From contig PMOP01000384.1 in assembly GCA_003161495.1 (NCBI GenBank), forward strand, positions 1-5,457: 5,457 nucleotides of DNA, written 5' to 3'. How positions within the stretch are numbered: the stretch's first letter is position 1; each line of letters opens with the position of its first letter. The position numbers and the translations under genes are program-made. Of the stretch, positions 1 through 4,657 are shown piece after piece. The notes under the pieces were generated by a model. The model was not told where the DNA came from. It did not search any database and saw only the letters and a program-made list of their open reading frames with translations. Source of the DNA: Acidobacteriota bacterium. Lineage in GTDB: Bacteria; Acidobacteriota; Terriglobia; Acidiferrales; UBA7541.

Positions 1-10
1 GCCGGATTCA

Positions 11-28
11 CGTGGCGCCGGCGCCACG
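11..28. repeat. Perfect 18-base palindrome downstream of the minus-strand gene pair
   Basis: The sequence cgtggcgccggcgccacg is its own reverse complement, with two 9-base arms and no spacer. It begins about 15 bases past the stop codon of the minus-strand SnoaL-like gene. As RNA it could fold into a very GC-rich hairpin and might help end that transcript or protect its 3' end. No run of T follows it on the minus strand, so it is not a standard intrinsic terminator. It could equally be a REP-like element or a protein-binding palindrome. The symmetry is seen directly; the role is a guess. Confidence 0.5.
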
Positions 29-43
29 CAGAGCGGACCTGGC

Positions 44-511
44 TCATTTCTTTGTCAGGTCGGGATTCATTACCACGCCGGTTGCCCGCCAACTTCCATT
101 CTGTTTGATAACCACGCGGAATACGTTGTACTCGCCGTCCATGCTCTTGCCTTTGCTGTCGTGGCCTTTGATAGTGGTGTGATCGGTCAGAATCGCCACG
201 TTCCCAAAAACGTGAACCTGAATGTTTTCGGGATCGAGCGTGAGGAGCGTGGGACGATCGGGGCCTCTCAAGATTCCGAGCCACTCTTTCTTCGTATATG
301 TCTGGCCATCCGCGCGGACGAGAACGTAACTGTCGGCAAAGAATTTTTCCAGGTAATCCAAATCGCCCGTTCTTTCCGAATCGAGCCACTTGTGGTCGAG
401 AGCTTTCCAGTCCACGCCGCCGTCCGGAGCCGCGGCGCTTTTCGTTTGACCGAAAGTTTGCGACGCGAAGACCAGGATTAGCGCCAAAGCTCCCACATGA
501 ATCTTGCTCAT
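44..511 (-). CDS. Exported SnoaL/DUF4440-like (NTF2 fold) small protein
   Basis: This encodes 155 residues. Residues 1-22 form a signal peptide (MSK, then a hydrophobic stretch ALALILVFA, then SQTFGQ), so the mature protein should be periplasmic or secreted. The rest matches the SnoaL-like/DUF4440 pattern within the NTF2 fold: a helix with W36, L43 and the ERTGDLDYLEKFFADSYV segment (47-63), then a GQTYTKKEWL segment (69-78), and a beta-rich second half ending VVIKQNGSWRATGVVMNP. NTF2-like domains may be enzymes, ligand-binding pockets or association modules; nothing here fixes which. The ATG at 509-511 is chosen because a strong Shine-Dalgarno site lies 8 bases upstream and the signal peptide begins there. 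The frame stays open to about 967, but that extension overlaps the upstream gene and is Arg/Ser-rich shadow sequence. It lies 35 bases downstream of the amidohydrolase gene and is probably co-transcribed with it. The fold assignment is fairly sure; the function is unknown. Confidence 0.85.
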   Translation of the reverse strand: MSKIHVGALALILVFASQTFGQTKSAAAPDGGVDWKALDHKWLDSERTGDLDYLEKFFADSYVLVRADGQTYTKKEWLGILRGPDRPTLLTLDPENIQVHVFGNVAILTDHTTIKGHDSKGKSMDGEYNVFRVVIKQNGSWRATGVVMNPDLTKK

Positions 512-519
512 TTTCAAAG

Positions 520-526
520 CCTCCTC
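520..526 (-). promoter_or_regulatory. Strong Shine-Dalgarno site for the SnoaL-like gene
   Basis: On the minus strand this reads GAGGAGG, 8 bases before the ATG at 509-511. It decides the start of the small exported protein against the longer open frame. It lies within the 35-base gap after the amidohydrolase stop, as expected for efficient independent re-initiation on a shared mRNA. Confidence 0.8.
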
Positions 527-546
527 AACTGCTCGAACTGAGATTT

Positions 547-1836
547 CTACTTCAGATCGTTGCGCACTACTTTTCCGCCCTTCATTACAAACTTTACTAG
601 TTGAAGTTCGGAAATGTCTTTCAGCGGATCGCCAGACACGGCGATCACATCCGCGTATTTTCCTTTCTCCAGCGAACCGATATCGTTCTGCCAGCCCATC
701 ACCTCGGCATCGACAATCGTGGCCAGCTGAATCGCTTTGGCCGGCGCCATGCCGTGCTTTACGAGCCACTCGAATTCGGTGTACTGATCTCCGTGAGCGT
801 AAGGATCGCCGTCGACTCCGCTGCCGAACATCATTTTTACTTTCATGGAAAGGCCCATCTGAAATGTTTTCTCGAAGATCGACGGCAGGTCGTATTTTCC
901 GCCCGTCGCTTTGCGGTCGTGCTCGACGATCTCCGGCAGCGAGTAACGATATCCCGTAACGTCCCAATAGATTCCTTTTTGTATCATCATGCTCATTTCG
1001 GATTCGTCGAGCGCCTGTCCGTGTTCGACGGTGTCGACACCGGCCATGACGGAATATTTCAGTCCATCGCCTCCGTACGCGTGCGACGCCACGCTGCGAT
1101 GATGGCGATGCGCCTCATCGACGATGGCCTGCACTTCTTCTAGAGTGAGCATCGGCTCCACAAATAATTCTCCCGTCGGACTGAAGGAATATCCACCCGC
1201 CGGAAATATTTTGATCAAGTCGGCGCCGTAACGAATCTGCTCGCGGACCGCTTCGCGCGCCTGCATGACGCCGGTGATGGTTTGCTGTCCCCCGGTAAGA
1301 TTGATTCCCGGCACACCGATGTAATCCGATCCGGAGCCGCCGATTCCGCGCGTCGCGACTTGCATCCGCGGGCCTTCGATCATGCCCTTGTTGATGGCAT
1401 TGCGCACGTCAACGTCACCGTAACCTTCACCGTGCGTTCCGACGTCACGCGCGGCCGTGAATCCGGCGCGTAGATCGGTTCGAGCGTTCTTGACGGCGAT
1501 GATGGTCCAGGCTTCCTTGGACGTGTTGACTCGCCCGCCGGCCGTCAGGCTGTCATACACATGCGTGTGACCGTCGATCAGTCCGGGCAGGACCGTGGCC
1601 TGGCTGAGATCGATGACTTGCGCGCCTTCGGGAATTTTAATTCGATCCTCGGGGCCGACATCGGCGATCCGCTCTCCCTGGATCAAGACGACTTGTTTCG
1701 TTAGAAGCTGCCCCGTTTTACTATCGAACAACTGCCCTGCGCGGACAGCAACCGTCTGGGAAGTCTGGGAATGAAGCACGGCGGTGAACGCGATCATTGC
1801 GAGCAATGCGCCGGCCAGACATTTCGTGCGAAGCAT
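547..1836 (-). CDS. Exported metal-dependent amidohydrolase (HutI-like, COG1228 type)
   Basis: The 429-residue protein has a signal peptide at about residues 1-24 (MLRTK, hydrophobic core, LHSQ) and should act in the periplasm or outside the cell. The amidohydrolase layout is complete: an N-terminal beta-sandwich part (VRAGQLFDSKTGQ), the metal-binding GLIDGHTHVYD motif (H90, H92), a lysine that could be the carboxylated bridging ligand (YGADLIKIF, K209), histidines H252 (SHAYGG) and H272 (VEHGQ), a late aspartate (D342, GSGVDGD) and the closing IGSLEKGKYADVIAV segment. The family hydrolyses C-N bonds of cyclic amides, imidazolones or dipeptides. Some bacterial relatives are annotated as imidazolonepropionase or Xaa-Pro dipeptidase, but the substrate cannot be told from sequence. 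The usual G(T/S)DA motif is replaced by GSGVDGD, which looks like a two-residue insertion before the aspartate. The start has GGAGGA 4 bases upstream. It is the first gene of a likely two-gene transcript. Confidence 0.93.
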   Translation of the reverse strand: MLRTKCLAGALLAMIAFTAVLHSQTSQTVAVRAGQLFDSKTGQLLTKQVVLIQGERIADVGPEDRIKIPEGAQVIDLSQATVLPGLIDGHTHVYDSLTAGGRVNTSKEAWTIIAVKNARTDLRAGFTAARDVGTHGEGYGDVDVRNAINKGMIEGPRMQVATRGIGGSGSDYIGVPGINLTGGQQTITGVMQAREAVREQIRYGADLIKIFPAGGYSFSPTGELFVEPMLTLEEVQAIVDEAHRHHRSVASHAYGGDGLKYSVMAGVDTVEHGQALDESEMSMMIQKGIYWDVTGYRYSLPEIVEHDRKATGGKYDLPSIFEKTFQMGLSMKVKMMFGSGVDGDPYAHGDQYTEFEWLVKHGMAPAKAIQLATIVDAEVMGWQNDIGSLEKGKYADVIAVSGDPLKDISELQLVKFVMKGGKVVRNDLK

Positions 1837-1871
1837 AAAATCCTCCAGGTAAATTTCAGTATGGCTATGCG

Positions 1872-1884
1872 TGATAATTTATCA
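1872..1884. promoter_or_regulatory. Candidate operator: 13-base palindrome in the divergent intergenic region
   Basis: TGATAATTTATCA has two perfect 6-base arms around a central T and is AT-rich against the local background. Its near edge is 35 bases upstream of the amidohydrolase start, where a repressor could block the minus-strand promoter. I could not place a convincing -35/-10 pair for that gene. The dyad is seen directly; the regulatory role is inferred from position and symmetry. Confidence 0.35.
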
Positions 1885-1890
1885 TGACTC

Positions 1891-1962
1891 GTGGCACACG
1901 CTTCAGGATGTGAATTTTGGCGCTTGCGCAAACTAAAACCCACAGGCTGAAGCCTGCGCCAC
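1891..1962. repeat. REP-like inverted pair (two 22-base elements)
   Basis: The element at 1941-1962 has the core caggctgaagcctg (1943-1956), a 6-base stem with a 2-base loop, followed by cgccac. Its reverse complement matches 1891-1912 at 18 of 22 positions, counted by eye. The two lie head to head with 28 bases between them, and GCGCTTGCGC forms a further small hairpin in the spacer. The left copy has lost its own inner hairpin because all four differences fall in or next to its stem arms, but it still pairs with the right copy. Elements with a GGCTGAAGCC core are, as I recall, common between genes in Acidobacteriota and resemble REP/BIME units. They may affect mRNA ends or supercoiling. No TnpA_REP gene is visible. 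Confidence 0.6.
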
Positions 1963-1971
1963 CGTTCGGTA

Positions 1972-1977
1972 TACAAT
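1972..1977 (+). promoter_or_regulatory. Possible -10 element for the PEP mutase-like gene
   Basis: TACAAT matches TATAAT at five of six positions and sits 17 bases before the chosen ATG. The expected -35 position falls inside the REP-like hairpin and shows no TTGACA-like hexamer. If used, the 5' leader would be only about 10 bases and would leave little room for the GAGG at 1987-1990. This is weak support. Confidence 0.22.
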
Positions 1978-1994
1978 ATGCGCCACGAGGCACG

Positions 1995-2846
1995 ATGAAA
2001 CTTAATCAAGCAGATTTGGCCCGCCGGTTTCTCGAACTCCACCGCGGCCCGAAGATATTGGTCCTGCCGAACGCCTGGGACGTGGCGAGCGCGCGTGTTT
2101 TTGAAGATGCGGGATTTCCGGCGATTGCCACGACGAGCGCCGGTGTGGCGTTTTCTCTCGGCTACTCCGACGGACAGAAAATTCAACGCGGAGAAATGCT
2201 TGCCGCCGTCCACCGCATCGCCGAAGCCGTCGACGTGCCGGTCACAGCGGATATGGAGGCGGGATTCGGAAGCACACCCGAAGAAGTAGCGGACACAGCG
2301 AGAGAGGTGATCGCCGCGGGTGCCGTGGGATTGAATCTTGAGGACGGTGTCGAAGGAAAACCCGATTCGCTCGCCGACGTGAATCGTCAAAAGGAAATCA
2401 TCCTCGGCGTGTTGGGGGCCGCAGCGTCCGCGCGTATTCCAATAGTGCTGAATGCGCGCACGGACATTTTTCTGTACGGCATCGGCCCGGCGGAAACGCG
2501 GCTGATGCGGGCGATGGATCGTTTGAATGCGTATCGCGCGGGTGGAGCGCAGTCGCTGTTCGCTCCCGGCGTAAAGGATAAGGAAAGCATCCTGCAATTG
2601 ACGCGCGGAGTTACCGGACCTTTGAACATTCTCGCGACGGTAGGAACGCCGCCGGTTGCGGAACTGCAACAGCTTGGCGTCGCGCGCGTCAGCGTCGGGT
2701 CAGGACCGATGCGGGGCGCGCTCGGATTTCTCGGACGCATGGCGCGCCAACTCCATGACGAAGGCCTTTTCACTTTGATGACGGACGGCGCCCTTCCTTA
2801 CGCGGATGCAAATCAATTGGTCCGGTCCAAACGCGGCCGTTCTTGA
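1995..2846 (+). CDS. Isocitrate lyase/PEP mutase superfamily protein, non-canonical
   Basis: This encodes 283 residues with no signal peptide, so it is cytosolic. It follows the PEP mutase/isocitrate lyase (beta/alpha)8 barrel throughout: VLPNAWDVASARVFEDAGF (23-41), TTSAGVAFSLGYSDG (46-60), the Mg-binding-type TADMEAGFG (84-92, D86 and E88), GLNLEDG (112-118, E116) and LNARTD (152-157, R155). The superfamily makes or breaks C-C or C-P bonds in 2-oxo and dicarboxylic acids, often with oxaloacetate- or pyruvate-like intermediates. The KKCGH or KRCGH catalytic loop expected after the LED motif in isocitrate and methylisocitrate lyases is absent; EDGVEGKPDSLADVNRQ stands there instead. It is therefore unlikely to be AceA or PrpB, despite the latter label often being given to such proteins. 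The reaction is unknown. The start at 1995 is preferred over a TTG at 1917 because the extra 26 residues would be translated REP-like repeat and GAGG lies 4 bases before this ATG. It is transcribed divergently from the amidohydrolase. Confidence 0.9.
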   Translation: MKLNQADLARRFLELHRGPKILVLPNAWDVASARVFEDAGFPAIATTSAGVAFSLGYSDGQKIQRGEMLAAVHRIAEAVDVPVTADMEAGFGSTPEEVADTAREVIAAGAVGLNLEDGVEGKPDSLADVNRQKEIILGVLGAAASARIPIVLNARTDIFLYGIGPAETRLMRAMDRLNAYRAGGAQSLFAPGVKDKESILQLTRGVTGPLNILATVGTPPVAELQQLGVARVSVGSGPMRGALGFLGRMARQLHDEGLFTLMTDGALPYADANQLVRSKRGRS

Positions 2847-2864
2847 TCCAGGAAATGATCTTGC

Positions 2865-2892
2865 TTGACCCGGCGAATCTTTAAGTTATACA
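2865..2892 (+). promoter_or_regulatory. Likely sigma-70-type promoter of the four-gene exported-protein cluster
   Basis: TTGACC (2865-2870) and TATACA (2887-2892) are separated by 16 bases. They match the -35 consensus at five of six positions and the -10 at four of six. Transcription would start near 2899, giving a leader of about 30 bases with a Shine-Dalgarno site. The position, in the 83-base gap between the PEP mutase-like gene and the first DUF6152 gene, suggests that the cluster is transcribed on its own. Promoter rules in this phylum are not well known to me. Confidence 0.5.
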
Positions 2893-2918
2893 AGAAAGCA
2901 AGCTCTCAATCGCTCTTC

Positions 2919-2923
2919 GAGGT
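2919..2923 (+). promoter_or_regulatory. Shine-Dalgarno site supporting a TTG start
   Basis: GAGGT lies 6 bases before the TTG at 2930-2932. A nearby GTG at 2922 runs into a stop within three codons, and the first in-frame ATG (3068) would remove the whole signal peptide. The TTG is therefore the only start that makes sense. Confidence 0.65.
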
Positions 2924-2929
2924 GCAATT

Positions 2930-3367
2930 TTGAGAATCACGTCGTCCGCTGGTTTAGGTTTAGCCTTTTTTTTGCTGACGCTGTCAGCGCCCGCTTTTGC
3001 GCACCATGGGTTCTCGGTCGAGTTCGACAAGGATAATCCCCTCACGATCACCGGAACCGTGACCAAGATGGAGTTCATGAATCCCCATATTTATTTTTAT
3101 CTGGATGTGAAAGGCAAGGACGGCAAAGTGGTGAACTGGGCGTTCGAGGGCGGGCCTCCGAACGTGATTTACAGGCAAGGCTGGCGAAAAGACACGCTAA
3201 AGCCGGGCGATGTGGTGACGGTCAAGGGCTTTCGCGCGAAAGACGGGTCGCACCTGGCGGCTTGCTCGACCGTCAAGCTTCCGGATGGACGCGAAGTTTC
3301 CGCCGGGTCCGGAGGCGTCTCCCAGAATGGGTACGGCTCGGCAACCCCCGCGGATGGCAAGAAATAA
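2930..3367 (+). CDS. Exported DUF6152 family protein (module copy 1, A)
   Basis: This encodes 145 residues from a TTG start. A clear signal peptide (1-24) has a hydrophobic core LAFFLLTLSA and a signal peptidase I site PAFA|HH, so the mature protein begins HHGFSVEFD. The body has the DUF6152 pattern: GTVTKMEFMNPHIYFYLDV (42-60, NPH at 51-53), a GW dipeptide at 84-85, KPGDVVTVKGF (91-101) and KLPDGREV near the end. The alternating strands around GTV, the NPH segment and PGDVV suggest a small OB-like beta barrel; this is inference. The C-terminal tail, from about residue 124, is Gly/Ser-rich and probably flexible. No enzymatic activity is known to me. The conserved N-terminal histidines and NPH could bind a metal or a partner. 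It is followed after 35 bases by the DGRSHP-type partner and has a paralogue at 4183-4572. Confidence 0.88.
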   Translation: MRITSSAGLGLAFFLLTLSAPAFAHHGFSVEFDKDNPLTITGTVTKMEFMNPHIYFYLDVKGKDGKVVNWAFEGGPPNVIYRQGWRKDTLKPGDVVTVKGFRAKDGSHLAACSTVKLPDGREVSAGSGGVSQNGYGSATPADGKK

Positions 3368-3402
3368 ATGAGCGCGAGCAAAAATTGGAACCGAGGCCGA
3401 GC

Positions 3403-4119
3403 ATGAAGAATTATTTCCGCGCCGCAAATGTTTGCACTGCATTTTTGTTTCTCATTATGCCTTTCGCAATGGCATGCGGCAGCCGCGCGGCATCGGGCAG
3501 TTCTCAAGCCGCAGCGCCGCCGGACTTGAACGGAGTGTGGTCCGCGCCGTTCACGCCGGACATCTCGAAAACCCTCGGGCACCAGCCTCCCTTTACGGCC
3601 TACGGCGCCGCGCGATTTGCGAAAGAGGACGAGATTGACGACCCTCTGACCAAATGCCTGCCGATCGGTCCGGCACGGGGAATTCAGGCGGGCCTCATGC
3701 CCTTCCAAATCGTTCAGACTCCATCCGTGTTCACGATTCTTTTTGAAAATCAGCACACCTTTCGCATCATTCACACGGATGGACGCAGCCACCCCAAGGA
3801 TTTGGACCCGACCTGGTTTGGCGATTCAGTCGGCAAATGGGAGGGAGACACGTTGGTCGTGGATACGGTCGGGCTGGACGACCGGACCTGGCTGGACACG
3901 GCGGGCCACGAGCACAGCGACCAGCTGCATCTGGTCGAACGGTTTCAGAAGATGGACAATAACAGCATCAAATGGACCGTCACATTTGAAGATCCGAAAT
4001 ATTTCACGGAGCCCTGGTCGATCACCTTGCCGATCGCGCGCCAGAATACGGAGATCATGTCGTATTCCTGCGAGGAGAACGAAAAGGACAGAGCGCATTT
4101 GCGGCGCGCCAAGAAATAA
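3403..4119 (+). CDS. Exported DGRSHP-motif protein, possible lipoprotein (module copy 1, B)
   Basis: This encodes 238 residues of a conserved family I recognise from Acidobacteriota-like genomes but cannot name. The N-terminus (1-25) is an export signal, MKNYFR plus a hydrophobic core. It ends in FAMAC at C25 followed by a Ser/Ala-rich linker, as in lipoproteins, although the lipobox is not ideal and signal peptidase I cleavage is possible. The mature part runs PDLNGVW (40-46), KCLPIGPAR (84-92), QIVQTP (102-107), HTDGRSHPKDLDPTW (124-138), GDSVGKWEGDTLVVDTVGL (140-158), WLD, GHEHSDQLHLVERF (168-181) and EDPKYFTEPW (196-205). C85 and C223 are the only cysteines of the mature domain apart from C25 and could form a disulfide. 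The ATG at 3403 has GAGG 6 bases upstream; the frame is open further left but overlaps the DUF6152 gene. The function is unknown. It is about 56% identical to its downstream paralogue over 104 ungapped residues. Confidence 0.85.
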   Translation: MKNYFRAANVCTAFLFLIMPFAMACGSRAASGSSQAAAPPDLNGVWSAPFTPDISKTLGHQPPFTAYGAARFAKEDEIDDPLTKCLPIGPARGIQAGLMPFQIVQTPSVFTILFENQHTFRIIHTDGRSHPKDLDPTWFGDSVGKWEGDTLVVDTVGLDDRTWLDTAGHEHSDQLHLVERFQKMDNNSIKWTVTFEDPKYFTEPWSITLPIARQNTEIMSYSCEENEKDRAHLRRAKK

Positions 4120-4171
4120 TTTACAAGATTTGAAGCCGGCCGAACGTTCATTCGCAGCGTGAAATTATATT

Positions 4172-4176
4172 GGGAG
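4172..4176 (+). promoter_or_regulatory. Shine-Dalgarno site deciding the start of the second DUF6152 gene
   Basis: GGGAG lies 6 bases before the ATG at 4183. An in-frame GTG at 4159 would add eight polar residues ahead of the signal peptide and has no comparable site. An ATG at 4178 is in another frame and stops after two codons. Confidence 0.6.
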
Positions 4177-4182
4177 CATGAA

Positions 4183-4572
4183 ATGAAAAAATACCGAATG
4201 AACTTTTTGATTGCAGCTGCAGCGCTCCTGCTGATTGGTGTCCCGGTCTGGGCGCATCACGGCAACGCCTCCTATGATGACAAAAATCCAATTACGATCA
4301 AGGGAACCGTCACGGAATTTGCGTGGACCAATCCGCACGTGCAAATTTATTTGGACGTGAAAGACGACAAGAGCGGCGTCGTGCATTGGAGCGTGGAAAC
4401 GTACAGCCCGGGCAAACTTGTGCGGGCCGGTTGGACAAAAGAGAGCGTGAAGCCCGGCGATCAAGTTTCCATTAACCTCATTCCGGCGAAGAGCGGAGCG
4501 CCCGTTGGATTTCTCCACAAGCTCGTGCTGCCCGATGGCACAACGCTGGGCCTGCAGGAACTGGAAAACTGA
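4183..4572 (+). CDS. Exported DUF6152 family protein (module copy 2, A')
   Basis: This encodes 129 residues. The signal peptide (1-24) is MKKYRMN, a core rich in Ala and Leu, then PVWA|HH. The mature protein begins HHGNASYDDKNPITIKGTV. Shared with the first copy are the N-terminal HHG, the TNPHVQIYLDVK segment (49-60), a GW dipeptide (83-84), VKPGDQVSI (89-97) and LPDG (117-120). It lacks the Gly/Ser-rich tail of the first copy and ends soon after the LPDG turn, nearer to a minimal domain. It also lacks the single cysteine (C112) of the first copy, so that residue is not essential to the family fold. It lies 63 bases after the first DGRSHP-type gene and 85 bases before the second. The family assignment is good; the role is unknown. 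Confidence 0.9.
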   Translation: MKKYRMNFLIAAAALLLIGVPVWAHHGNASYDDKNPITIKGTVTEFAWTNPHVQIYLDVKDDKSGVVHWSVETYSPGKLVRAGWTKESVKPGDQVSINLIPAKSGAPVGFLHKLVLPDGTTLGLQELEN

Positions 4573-4577
4573 AAACG

Positions 4578-4604
4578 GCCGGAAAGCCTGCGAGCGCAGC
4601 CGGC
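4578..4604 (+). other. Intercistronic stem-loop between the A' and B' genes
   Basis: CTGCG-AG-CGCAG (4588-4599) is a perfect short hairpin. It is enclosed by GCCGG (4578-4582) pairing with CCGGC (4600-4604), with a five-base bulge on the left side. It starts 5 bases past the stop of the second DUF6152 gene and is not followed by a T-run. It is therefore more likely an mRNA-stabilising or processing structure, or a repeat remnant, than a terminator. A partial terminator that lowers downstream expression is possible. Confidence 0.4.
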
Positions 4605-4657
4605 TCCATTCAGAAACGAATTGAAACGGGAATCTGAGTTAAGGGAGAAGTTTCAGA

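Noticed and set aside
512..967. N-terminal extension of the SnoaL-like gene, giving a 307-residue protein
   Set aside because: The extra part is Arg/Ser-rich, overlaps the well-supported amidohydrolase in another frame, and would bury a clear signal peptide that has its own strong Shine-Dalgarno site.
1917..1994. TTG-initiated extension of the PEP mutase-like protein
   Set aside because: It would translate the REP-like repeat, and homologous sequence begins only near MKLNQADLARRF, which has its own ATG and GAGG.
1794..2669. Long minus-strand open frame of 291 codons opposite the PEP mutase-like gene
   Set aside because: Its translation is rich in Arg and His with no recognisable domain, and the plus-strand frame carries full superfamily motifs. 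It is a shadow of GC-rich codon bias.
3368..3406. Twelve-codon open frame whose TGA overlaps the ATG of the B gene, as in translational coupling
   Set aside because: No Shine-Dalgarno site precedes its ATG, and a frame this short with an ATGA overlap can arise by chance. The B gene has its own GAGG site.
3169..3792. Minus-strand open frame of 207 codons across the DUF6152 and DGRSHP genes
   Set aside because: It spans two real plus-strand genes and the gap between them, shows no domain, and has low-complexity Arg-rich stretches.
4120..4182. Terminator between the B and A' genes
   Set aside because: GCCGGC near 4136 is only a short palindrome without a real stem-loop or T-run, so I see no support for transcription ending here.
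4621..4657. Separate promoter for the B' gene starting with TTGAAA at 4621
   Set aside because: No -10-like hexamer occurs 15-19 bases downstream; the spacing region leads straight into the ribosome site.
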